Positions 1 through 5,512 of a stretch of DNA of 5,601 nt are shown one piece after another. The notes beneath the pieces are model-generated. The model was not told where the DNA came from. It saw only the letters and a program-made list of their open reading frames with translations, and made no database searches. The translations under genes were made by a program, and so were the position numbers. Source of the DNA: Actinomycetales bacterium. Lineage in GTDB: Bacteria; Actinomycetota; Actinomycetes; S36-B12. The stretch is taken from NCBI GenBank assembly GCA_017849335.1, contig JAFIHP010000308.1:1-5601 (forward strand). The letters are read 5' to 3'. The stretch's first letter is position 1. Every line of letters begins with the position of its first letter.

Positions 1-1881
1 GTGCTGATCCGCGAGCTCCGCGGCGGCGGCCAGGTCGTCCACGAGGCTCCACCGCTCGAGCAGCTGCTCGACCGCCGGTGCGAGGACGTCCTCACAGCGC
101 ACGAAGTCGAGCAGCGGGCGACCCGCCTCGCGCAGGTGCGGCCGCGCCGGGCGAGCGGGCACGGCGTCGGCGACGACGATCGCCGCGCGTCCGGCGTCGT
201 CGTCCTTCAGCAGCACGACGGCGGCGAGCGCGCCCGCGGACCCCCGCACGACCAGCGCGTCGGCGACGTCACCCAGCGCGGCCGCCACGGCCGCCTGCGC
301 GCCGGCCTCGACATGCAGGAGCGAGGCGAGCGGCCCGAGCACGCCGGGAACCTTGTCGCCCGCCGACCGTAGGTGGGCCCCGGCGTCCTTGCGCTCCAGG
401 CCGAGGGCCAGGGCGTCGCATCTGGCCGACAGGGCAGCCCGTTCGCGCTCGACCTGCGCCTCGCGTGACCGCAGCTCGTCGACGCGGGCGTCGGCCGCGG
501 CCAGCTCCTCCTCGGCGGACTCGTGCTCGGCGTCCAGGCTCACCTCGCCGGCATCCAGCCCGGCGACGTCGACCTCGATGCGCTGGAACTCGCTCTGCGC
601 GGCCTCACCCCGCGCGCGGGCCTGCTCGATCTGGGCACCCAGGCGCTCGATCTCCGCGCCCCGGGTCTCCATCCGCGTCCGGGCGGCGTTGACCTGCCCG
701 GTCAGCCGCGCCAGGCCCTCGCGCCGGTCCGCAGCGGCCCGCGCGGCCATGGTGACGCGCCGATCCTCCGCGGCGGACGCCGCCTCGGCGGACGCCCGAG
801 CGGCCTCGGCCTGCGCCAGGGTCTCGCGCGCCGCCTCGACCTGACGGCCCAGGTCGAACTCCTCCCCGCGCAGCACGCGCGCGTCGGCCTCGATCTGGTC
901 GGGGTCGCGACCGGTCGACTCGTCCTCGGGCTCGGGCTGCAGGTGCCGAACCCGCTCGGCGGCCACCTGGGTCAGCCCGACGAACCGCTCGCGCAGGCCG
1001 GACAGGTCGAACCACGTCTGCTGGGCGACCGCGAGGCGCGGGGCGTCCTGGGCGGCCTGCTCCTCCGCGGCGCGCTCGCGCTCGGTGAGGACCGCGAGCT
1101 GCGCCTCCACCTCCGCCTGCCGGTCGCGCAGCGCGGTCTCGTCGGCGACCTCCGCCGCGAGGGCGTCGCGCATCCGCACGAGGTCGTCGGCGGCGAGCCG
1201 CAGCCGGGAGTCGCGCACCTCGGTCTGGATGACGACCGCTCGGCGGGCGACCTCGGCCTGGCGGCCCAGCGGCTTGAGCTGGCGGCGGAGCTCCGCGGTG
1301 AGGTCCTGCAGCCGGGTGAGGTTCGCCTGCATCGCATCGAGCTTGCGGAGCGCCTTCTCCTTGCGCTTACGGTGCTTGAGGACGCCGGCCGCCTCCTCGA
1401 TGAAGCCGCGGCGGTCCTCCGGCGTGGCCTGCAGGATCGTGTCGAGCTGGCCCTGGCCGACGATGACGTGCATCTCGCGGCCGATGCCGGAGTCGCTGAG
1501 CAGCTCCTGGACGTCCAGGAGGCGGCACGAGCTGCCGTTGATCGCGTACTCGGACCCGCCGTTGCGGAACAGCGTGCGCGAGATCGTGACCTCGGTGTAC
1601 TCGATCGGCAGCGCCCCGTCGGCGTTGTCGATCGTCAGCGACACCTCGGCGCGGCCCAACGGGGCGCGCCCGGCGGTGCCGGAGAAGATGACGTCCTCCA
1701 TCTTCCCGCCACGCAGAGACTTCGCCCCCTGCTCGCCCATGACCCAGGCCAGGGCGTCGACCACGTTGGACTTGCCGGACCCGTTCGGCCCGACGACGCA
1801 GGTGACCCCCGGCTCGAAGTGCAGCGTCGTCGCGGAGGCGAAGGACTTGAAACCCTTCAGCGTCAGGCTCTTCAGATGCAC
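1..1881 (-). CDS. smc: Chromosome partition/condensin ATPase SMC, N-terminal half (runs off left edge)
   Basis: SMC is the ATPase core of the bacterial condensin (with ScpA/ScpB) that organises and helps segregate chromosomes. The first 627 codons are visible on the minus strand with no stop. The protein begins MHLKSLTLKGFKSF, typical of actinobacterial SMC. Walker A GPNGSGKS lies at residues 31-38, the Q-loop region VGQGQLD at about 141-147, and the conserved PEDRRGFIEEAAG at 154-166. A long charged, Ala/Glu/Arg-rich coiled coil runs from about 168 to 505. The hinge domain begins near residue 510 (VPGVLGPLASLLHVEAG) and continues to the window edge. The C-terminal arm, signature motif and Walker B would lie outside the window. 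The GTG start is well constrained: an in-frame TAG (1891-1893) sits four codons upstream and the N-terminus matches the family. The Shine-Dalgarno is weak. It is divergent from the secreted-protein gene, so it probably has its own promoter. Confidence 0.97.
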   Translation of the reverse strand, partial: MHLKSLTLKGFKSFASATTLHFEPGVTCVVGPNGSGKSNVVDALAWVMGEQGAKSLRGGKMEDVIFSGTAGRAPLGRAEVSLTIDNADGALPIEYTEVTISRTLFRNGGSEYAINGSSCRLLDVQELLSDSGIGREMHVIVGQGQLDTILQATPEDRRGFIEEAAGVLKHRKRKEKALRKLDAMQANLTRLQDLTAELRRQLKPLGRQAEVARRAVVIQTEVRDSRLRLAADDLVRMRDALAAEVADETALRDRQAEVEAQLAVLTERERAAEEQAAQDAPRLAVAQQTWFDLSGLRERFVGLTQVAAERVRHLQPEPEDESTGRDPDQIEADARVLRGEEFDLGRQVEAARETLAQAEAARASAEAASAAEDRRVTMAARAAADRREGLARLTGQVNAARTRMETRGAEIERLGAQIEQARARGEAAQSEFQRIEVDVAGLDAGEVSLDAEHESAEEELAAADARVDELRSREAQVERERAALSARCDALALGLERKDAGAHLRSAGDKVPGVLGPLASLLHVEAGAQAAVAAALGDVADALVVRGSAGALAAVVLLKDDDAGRAAIVVADAVPARPARPHLREAGRPLLDFVRCEDVLAPAVEQLLERWSLVDDLAAAAELADQH

Positions 1882-2017
1882 GCCGGGACTCTACCGGCGC
1901 GCGGCCCCTCGGTGACGTTCGCCCGATCGTCGCGGACGTGTCGGCGCCCGTTCGATCCACGGCAACCCGCAGCCGATTGGTTGTCCGTGACGAGTTCCCC
2001 TCACCCGAAGGACCATC
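1882..2017. promoter_or_regulatory. Divergent intergenic region between smc and the small secreted-protein gene
   Basis: These 136 bases separate the GTG of smc (minus strand) from the ATG of the secreted-protein gene (plus strand). By layout they must contain the promoter or leader of the secreted-protein gene and probably also a promoter for smc, because smc is cut off from the mutM-side operon by an oppositely oriented gene. I see no convincing -35/-10 pair on either strand, no strong inverted repeat and no recognisable operator. The regulatory role is inferred from gene orientation only. Confidence 0.4.
2007..2012 (+). promoter_or_regulatory. Ribosome binding site of the secreted-protein gene
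   Basis: GAAGGA sits 5 nt before the ATG at 2018. It is a good match to the anti-Shine-Dalgarno sequence, and it helps show that this short plus-strand frame is a real gene and that the ATG at 2018 is its start. Confidence 0.7.
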
Positions 2018-2317
2018 ATGAGACTTCTCCGCACCTCGACGGCCGTCGTGGCCGCCGCCACCGCCGTCACCGGCCTCGCCCTGCTCGCGGCGCCCGCCCA
2101 GGCCGCCGTCAACCCGGTCTACCAGGGCGTCGGCATGCCCGCGTCCGGCTCCTGCGCCGACGTCGTGACCGATGCCTCCGTCAACCTCTCGGGAGTCCCC
2201 GGCACCGGCTGGACCAAGTCGTGGGCGAAGTGGGCCAACGGCGGCGCAGGAGGCGACGTGTGCGTCCGCACCCTCGTCTACGTGGCGAACACCAAGTCCT
2301 GGGCGGTCGCGAAGTAG
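2018..2317 (+). CDS. Small secreted two-cysteine protein of unknown function
   Basis: This 99-residue protein has a clear Sec-type signal peptide: a basic n-region (MRLLR), a hydrophobic Ala/Val/Leu core at about 8-25, and an APAQA|AV cleavage site after residue 29. There is no twin arginine and no lipobox, so the mature protein of about 70 residues should be released outside the membrane. The mature part contains just two cysteines (C46 in GSCADV and C82 in GDVCVRT), likely to form one disulfide. It also has four tryptophans (W65, W69, W72, W95) around a glycine-rich turn (NGGAGG, 74-79). Third codon positions are strongly G/C, like the neighbours, and a good ribosome binding site precedes the ATG, so this is a real gene. 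I do not recognise a named family. The pattern recalls small secreted hypothetical proteins of actinobacteria, but that is memory, not a search. It is the only plus-strand gene here, 24 nt from the end of the convergent mutM. Confidence 0.85.
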   Translation: MRLLRTSTAVVAAATAVTGLALLAAPAQAAVNPVYQGVGMPASGSCADVVTDASVNLSGVPGTGWTKSWAKWANGGAGGDVCVRTLVYVANTKSWAVAK

Positions 2318-2323
2318 CCGGTC

Positions 2324-2337
2324 CGCGCCGCGGCGCG
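2324..2337. terminator. GC palindrome between two convergent genes, possible terminator
   Basis: CGCGCCGCGGCGCG is a perfect 14-nt palindrome lying wholly within the 24-nt gap between the stop of the plus-strand secreted-protein gene (2317) and the stop of minus-strand mutM (2342). As RNA it could fold in either direction into a 5-bp GC stem with a CGCG loop. There is no U-tract on either side, so it is not a classical intrinsic terminator. Its role as a bidirectional terminator or transcript-end stabiliser is inferred only from its position, and short GC palindromes arise easily by chance in this genome. Confidence 0.3.
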
Positions 2338-2341
2338 TCCG

Positions 2342-3229
2342 CTACGCCGGGCGCGCGCGGCGCGGCGGCCGTTGGCAGACCGGACACGAGTACGACGAGC
2401 GGTTCATGAACGCCGAGCGGCGGATCGGCGCGCCGCACCGCGGGCACGGCTCCCCCTCGCGCCCGTAGGCCGCCAGGCTCCGGTCGAAGTACCCGCTCTC
2501 GCCGTTGACGTTCACGTAGAGCGCGTCGAAGGACGTGCCGCCTTGCGCCAGCGCGGCGCCCATCACCTCGCGCACGTGGAGGAGGACCTCGCGCACCGTG
2601 GCGGCCGACAGCGTCCGGCCGGGCCGCGCCCCGTGCACCTGGGCACGCCACAGCGCCTCGTCGGCGTAGATGTTCCCGACTCCCGACGCGACTGTCTGGT
2701 CGAGCAGGATCCGCTTGATCTCGACGTCCTTGGCACGCACCCGTCGCACGAACGCGTCCTCGTCGAACGCCGGGTCGAGCGGGTCGCGGGCGATGTGGGA
2801 GATGGGGGCCGGGACCAGACCGCCCAGCCCGTCGTCGACGAGGTCGGCGAGGGCCAGTCCGCCGAACGTCCGCTGGTCGACGAACCGCAGCTGACGGCCG
2901 CCGTCCGCGAACCGCAGCCGCACTCGAAGGTGCGGACCGTCGGGACTCTCGCCCGGCAGCACGAGCAGCTGCCCGCTCATGCCGAGATGACCGACAAGCG
3001 CGCTGCCGGTGGGGCCGTCGGGGGCGTCGAGCGGGAGCCAGAGGTACTTGCCGCGCCGTGAGGCGTGCCGCAGGGTCGCGCCGGCGAGCCGTGCGACGAA
3101 GTCGGCAGGACCGGCCGCGTGCCGGCGGACCGCGCGCGGGTGCAGGACGTCGACCGAGGCGACCTGGCGTCCGCCGGCCCAGCGGTCCAATCCGCCGCGG
3201 ACGACCTCGACTTCGGGCAGCTCAGGCAC
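2342..3229 (-). CDS. mutM: Formamidopyrimidine-DNA glycosylase (Fpg/MutM), DNA base-excision repair
   Basis: Bifunctional glycosylase/AP lyase that removes 8-oxoguanine and formamidopyrimidines from DNA. The 295-residue protein carries all expected landmarks. The N-terminal PELPEVE provides the nucleophilic Pro2 and catalytic Glu3. Lys61 in RRGKYL corresponds to the conserved lysine 57 (counting Met) of E. coli. The void-filling Met84 (HLGMSG), Arg120 and Phe122 (DQRTFGG) are present. The helix-two-turn-helix region covers about 168-200, with Asn186 in GVGNIYADE. The C-terminal zinc finger has Cys262, Cys265, Cys282 and Cys285, with Arg277 in its hairpin. It is somewhat longer than E. coli Fpg (269), with extra residues around the 69-76 and 91-100 loops and a basic tail. 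The GTG start is fixed because Pro must follow the initiator Met. No clear Shine-Dalgarno is visible; the gene starts 12 nt after the rnc stop, so translation is probably coupled to rnc. Confidence 0.97.
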   Translation of the reverse strand: MPELPEVEVVRGGLDRWAGGRQVASVDVLHPRAVRRHAAGPADFVARLAGATLRHASRRGKYLWLPLDAPDGPTGSALVGHLGMSGQLLVLPGESPDGPHLRVRLRFADGGRQLRFVDQRTFGGLALADLVDDGLGGLVPAPISHIARDPLDPAFDEDAFVRRVRAKDVEIKRILLDQTVASGVGNIYADEALWRAQVHGARPGRTLSAATVREVLLHVREVMGAALAQGGTSFDALYVNVNGESGYFDRSLAAYGREGEPCPRCGAPIRRSAFMNRSSYSCPVCQRPPRRARPA

Positions 3230-3241
3230 CGGGCACGTCGC

Positions 3242-3961
3242 TCACGAGTGGGCCGGGCTCGCCATCGCCAGGTCCGGCCGGTCGGCGACGATGCGCCGGT
3301 AGGCGGTCGACGCGGCCTGCTGCTCGGCGATCTTCTTCGACCGTCCGACGCCTTCGCCCAGCACGGCGCCCGCCAGCACGGCGTGGGCGGTGAACTCCTT
3401 GGCGTGGTCCGGTCCGGTCTCGCTGACGCGGTACTCAGGAAGACCCAGCCCGGCGGCTGCGGCAATCTCCTGGAGCGAGGTCTTCCAGTCGAGCCCGGCG
3501 CCGAGCTCGGCCGCCCGTGCGATGAGCGGGTCGAACAGGGCGTGGATGACGCGACGTGCCTCATCGATCCCCCGGTCGTGGAACACGGCGCCGAACACCG
3601 CCTCGAGCGTGTCGGCGAGGATCGACGACTTGTCCCGGCCACCGGTCGCGTCCTCGCCGCGCCCCAGCCGCACGTACTCGCCGAGGCCGAGGGTCCGCGC
3701 GACGTCCGCGAGCGCGTTCGCGTTGACGACCGCGGCGCGCATCTTGGCCAGCTGACCCTCGGACCACGCGGGGTACTGGGTGTAGAGCGTCTCGGTCACG
3801 ACGATGCTCAGGACCGCGTCGCCGAGGAACTCGAGGCGTTCGTTGGTGGGAAGGCCGCCGTTCTCGTAGGCGAACGATCGGTGGGTCAGGGCCACCACCA
3901 GGAGGTCGGCGTCGACGTCGACGCCGAGGACCTCGGCGAGCACCTCCAGGTCGTTACGCAC
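3242..3961 (-). CDS. rnc: Ribonuclease III, double-stranded RNA endonuclease
   Basis: RNase III cleaves double-stranded RNA in rRNA precursors and in structured mRNAs. The 239-residue protein has the family signature NERLEFLGDAVL at 40-51. The metal-binding acidic residues Glu41, Glu44, Asp48, Asp117 and Glu120 (the last two in LADTLEAVFG) are all present, so the nuclease domain (about 1-150) should be active. A double-stranded-RNA-binding domain follows at about 158-226, from DWKTSLQE to the basic GRSKKIAEQQAA segment. Length is normal for the family. Translation starts at GTG 3961, behind a strong GGAGG at 6-nt spacing, and overlaps the stop of the ACP-like gene by 8 nt (GTGCGTAA). The rnc-mutM pairing followed by smc is a common actinobacterial arrangement. 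In Streptomyces, RNase III is known to regulate its own operon mRNA by cleavage; whether that happens here is unknown. Confidence 0.97.
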   Translation of the reverse strand: MRNDLEVLAEVLGVDVDADLLVVALTHRSFAYENGGLPTNERLEFLGDAVLSIVVTETLYTQYPAWSEGQLAKMRAAVVNANALADVARTLGLGEYVRLGRGEDATGGRDKSSILADTLEAVFGAVFHDRGIDEARRVIHALFDPLIARAAELGAGLDWKTSLQEIAAAAGLGLPEYRVSETGPDHAKEFTAHAVLAGAVLGEGVGRSKKIAEQQAASTAYRRIVADRPDLAMASPAHS

Positions 3962-4229
3962 CCGTCACCTCCGTGCGTCGGACCACCGCATCGACGACGT
4001 CCGCGACCGTGGTCGCCCCAGCGAGGTCGTCATCGGTGAGCGCGCACGCCAACCCGCGAGCGGCGGCCGCCGTCGCCACGCCGTCCGCGACGCACACCGC
4101 GTCCGTGACCGACAGGCCCGCGGCCGCGAGCGGGCTGTCCTCACGCAGCGTCGCGACGATCGCCGGGTCCACGACGGCACCCAGCGCCTCCTGCACGAGC
4201 AGTCCGGCGAGCCGGCGGTCGACGGCCAT
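3954..4229 (-). CDS. Acyl-carrier-protein-like protein lacking the usual phosphopantetheine serine
   Basis: This 91-residue protein has the size and layout of an acyl carrier protein: a first helix (about 4-18), a LREDSPLAAAGL loop (28-39) resembling the ACP segment before helix II, and a C-terminal LTDDDLAGATTVADVVDAV segment that aligns well with the ACP helix III region. ACPs carry acyl chains on a phosphopantetheine arm attached to the serine of a DSL motif. Here an ungapped alignment reads GLSVTD in place of GLDSLD, so Val41 occupies the serine position, with Ser40 one residue early. About five extra residues follow helix II. It may be an apo-only ACP-like protein or a diverged carrier. 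The start at ATG 4229 is chosen for its GAGGA ribosome binding site and its one-base TGATG overlap with plsX; a longer frame from 4472 would overlap plsX extensively. Its position between plsX and rnc supports an ACP origin. The ACP-like fold is likely; function is uncertain. Confidence 0.8.
   Translation of the reverse strand: MAVDRRLAGLLVQEALGAVVDPAIVATLREDSPLAAAGLSVTDAVCVADGVATAAAARGLACALTDDDLAGATTVADVVDAVVRRTEVTGA
3965..3972 (-). promoter_or_regulatory. Ribosome binding site of rnc inside the ACP-like gene
   Basis: On the minus strand GGAGGTGA lies just upstream of the rnc GTG, with 6 nt between GGAGG and the start. It is the strongest Shine-Dalgarno in the window and is embedded in the last codons of the ACP-like gene. 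It decides the rnc start at 3961 and suggests that rnc can recruit ribosomes on its own as well as through coupling. Confidence 0.8.
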
Positions 4230-5254
4230 CAGGCGATCCTCGACCCGTCCGCCTGCGCCGCGGCCGCCCGGGCCGCGGCAGGCGAGATGCGGGCCAGCGC
4301 AGCCGCCGTTGCCGGTACCAACCCCATCCGGGCCGCGGAGTCGGCGAGCCGCACGCAGGCCACGATCTCCGCAGCGGTGCCGGCACCGTGGCCGACGACG
4401 GTGACACCGTTGACACCCAGCAGCACGCCGCCGGCGAACTGCGAGGTCGCTGTGTCGGCGGCGACCGCCCACGCCGGTCCGGGATCGCCGTACGCGCCGC
4501 CCATCCGCTCGGCGGACCAGGCAACCGCGCCTTCGAGCCCCTTGAGCAGGACGTTGCCGGTGAACCCGTCCGTCACGACGACCCGCGCTCGGGCCCCGGA
4601 CGCGACGTCATGCCCCTCGACCGGCCCCACGTAGCGGACCTCGACAGGCAGGGCCTCGGCGAGCAGGTCGTGGGTGGACCGGCGCAGGCGGTCGCCCTTG
4701 CCAGCCTCGGAGCCGATCGACAGCAGGCCGACGCCGGGATCGTCGACGCCGAGCGCGCAGGCGTAGGCCCAGCCCGCGAGGGCCAGCTGACGCAGGACGT
4801 CGGGGGTGGCATCGGTCGCGGCACCCACGTCGAGCAGGACGAGCGGTCCGGCGAGCGACGGCACCACGACGGTCAGGGCCGGTCGCGACATGCCGCCCAC
4901 GCGACCGAGGCCGAGCACGGCGGCAGCGACGGCGGCACCGGTGTGCCCGACAGACACCCAGCCGTCCGCCAGGCCGCCTGCGACCAGCCCGACCGCCACC
5001 GCGACAGTCACGTCGTCATGGGTGCGCAGCGTCGACAGCGGGTTGGCGCCCATCGGGGCGCCGCGGCCGGCATCGACGATGCGGACATGCGCGGGATCGA
5101 CGCCGCGTTCGAGCAGGAGCGTGCGCGTGAGCTCCGCCGGGCCGACCACGGCCAGGGTGATCCCGCGCGGATCGGTCAGGTGAGCCGCGATCGCGTCGGC
5201 GACGACTGCCGGAGCCCCGTCGCCTCCGAGCAGGTCGAGAGCGATCGTCGTCAT
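4229..5254 (-). CDS. plsX: Phosphate acyltransferase PlsX (acyl-ACP:phosphate transacylase), divergent member
   Basis: PlsX converts acyl-ACP and phosphate to acyl-phosphate, the acyl donor that PlsY uses to start phospholipid synthesis; it is a peripheral membrane enzyme. The 341-residue protein matches the family along its length: IALDLLGGD (4-12), SVGHTGA (101-107), SRPAL (123-127), LDVGAATDATP (141-151), VGLLSIGSEAGKGD (175-188), VVVTDGFTGNVLLKGLEG (225-242) and GGVLLGVNGVTVVGHG (275-290). Several positions differ from the usual consensus: DAMGGD is DLLGGD, the RKKxSSM-type stretch is LRTHDDV (76-82), AGNTGA is VGHTGA, DVGAN is DVGAA, and the NxExRD-type motif is PVEGHD (211-216). The segment between TDGFTGN and GGVLLG, which holds the membrane-association helices in Bacillus PlsX, looks about ten residues short. 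The ATG at 5254 lies 34 nt after rpmF; its Shine-Dalgarno is poor and sits inside a hairpin. Family assignment is firm, canonical activity less so. Confidence 0.92.
   Translation of the reverse strand: MTTIALDLLGGDGAPAVVADAIAAHLTDPRGITLAVVGPAELTRTLLLERGVDPAHVRIVDAGRGAPMGANPLSTLRTHDDVTVAVAVGLVAGGLADGWVSVGHTGAAVAAAVLGLGRVGGMSRPALTVVVPSLAGPLVLLDVGAATDATPDVLRQLALAGWAYACALGVDDPGVGLLSIGSEAGKGDRLRRSTHDLLAEALPVEVRYVGPVEGHDVASGARARVVVTDGFTGNVLLKGLEGAVAWSAERMGGAYGDPGPAWAVAADTATSQFAGGVLLGVNGVTVVGHGAGTAAEIVACVRLADSAARMGLVPATAAALARISPAAARAAAAQADGSRIA
4237..4241 (-). promoter_or_regulatory. Ribosome binding site of the ACP-like gene
   Basis: GAGGA on the minus strand, 7 nt before the ATG at 4229, lies within the final codons of plsX. 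It supports the short 91-codon start over the upstream alternatives. Confidence 0.6.
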
Positions 5255-5255
5255 G

Positions 5256-5282
5256 CGCGCGCCTGACCCATCAGGCCGCGCG
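5256..5282 (-). promoter_or_regulatory. RNA hairpin directly in front of the plsX start codon
   Basis: On the minus-strand transcript the 34-nt rpmF-plsX gap can fold into CGCGC (5282-5278), a bulged G (5277), GCCTGA (5276-5271), loop TGGG (5270-5267), TCAGGC (5266-5261) and GCGCG (5260-5256). This gives 11 base pairs interrupted by one bulge, ending one base before the plsX ATG. The pairing is read directly from the sequence. It would cover the whole ribosome-binding region of plsX, while ribosomes finishing rpmF (stop at 5291-5289) would reach its base. A role in coupling plsX translation to rpmF, or in RNA processing, is inference. There is no U-tract, so it is unlikely to be a terminator. 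Confidence 0.5.
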
Positions 5283-5288
5283 ACATGG

Positions 5289-5462
5289 CTAGACGTCGAG
5301 GACGCGACGCTTGGCGTACGTGCCGCAGGTCGGGCACGCGGTGTGGGCCACGTGCTTCTCCTTGCAGCGGGCGCAGGCCACCAGGGTCGGCGTCGCGGCC
5401 TTCCACTGCGAGCGGCGATGCCGGGTGTTCGAGCGCGAGGTCTTCCGCTTGGGAACAGGCAC
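5289..5462 (-). CDS. rpmF: 50S ribosomal protein L32 (zinc-ribbon form)
   Basis: A 57-residue basic protein of the large ribosomal subunit. It starts MPVPKRKTSRSNTRHRR, the typical actinobacterial L32 N-terminus with the conserved VPKRK and SRSNTRHRRSQW segments. It carries a four-cysteine zinc ribbon, Cys30-x2-Cys33-x9-Cys43-x2-Cys46, so this is the zinc-binding (C+) form rather than the cysteine-free paralogue that some actinobacteria induce under zinc starvation. The GTG start at 5462 is set by the family N-terminus and by GAAGGA 6 nt upstream. It lies 50 nt after the DUF177 gene and 34 nt before plsX, matching the widespread DUF177(yceD)-rpmF-plsX order. The minus-strand gene ends with TAG at 5291-5289. 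Confidence 0.98.
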   Translation of the reverse strand: MPVPKRKTSRSNTRHRRSQWKAATPTLVACARCKEKHVAHTACPTCGTYAKRRVLDV

Positions 5463-5468
5463 GGTCTT

Positions 5469-5474
5469 TCCTTC
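5469..5474 (-). promoter_or_regulatory. Ribosome binding site of rpmF
   Basis: GAAGGA on the minus strand, 6 nt before the GTG at 5462. It supports that non-ATG start and suits a highly expressed ribosomal protein gene. Confidence 0.7.
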
Positions 5475-5512
5475 GGTCGGGCTCTACGCCTAGGGCGCGT
5501 CGCGTCGGTGCG

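Noticed and set aside
1..372. Plus-strand open frame at the left edge, and the Arg-rich frame at 78-692
   Set aside because: Both are antisense shadows of the SMC hinge and coiled coil, with low-complexity Arg/Ala/Pro composition.
1367..1960. Minus-strand frame of about 197 codons overlapping the smc start
   Set aside because: It overlaps smc in a different frame. Its protein is Arg/Gly-rich without recognisable motifs, whereas the smc frame has Walker A and a family N-terminus.
1882..2017. Possible -10/-35 promoter elements such as TAGAGT or TTGCCG on the minus strand before smc
   Set aside because: No pair with acceptable spacing and sequence was found. In such GC-rich DNA isolated hexamer matches are not evidence.
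523..2409. Very long plus-strand open frame (about 628 codons) opposite smc
   Set aside because: It is codon-aligned antisense to smc, and high GC suppresses stop codons. It has no family motifs, and it continues through the intergenic region and the secreted-protein gene in another frame.
3065..4039. Plus-strand open frame of about 324 codons opposite mutM and rnc
   Set aside because: It is antisense to two clear genes and has no motifs or supporting ribosome binding site.
3954..4472. Longer 172-residue version of the ACP-like protein starting at 4472
   Set aside because: The extra 81 residues lie inside plsX in another frame and are Arg/Cys-rich noise. The ATG at 4229 has a ribosome binding site and matches ACP length.
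4388..5266. Plus-strand open frame of about 292 codons opposite plsX
   Set aside because: It is the antisense shadow of plsX, with His/Arg/Gly-rich composition and no domain signature.
5311..5493. Plus-strand 60-codon open frame opposite rpmF
   Set aside because: It lies almost wholly antisense to rpmF, whose minus-strand product is a textbook L32 with a good ribosome binding site.
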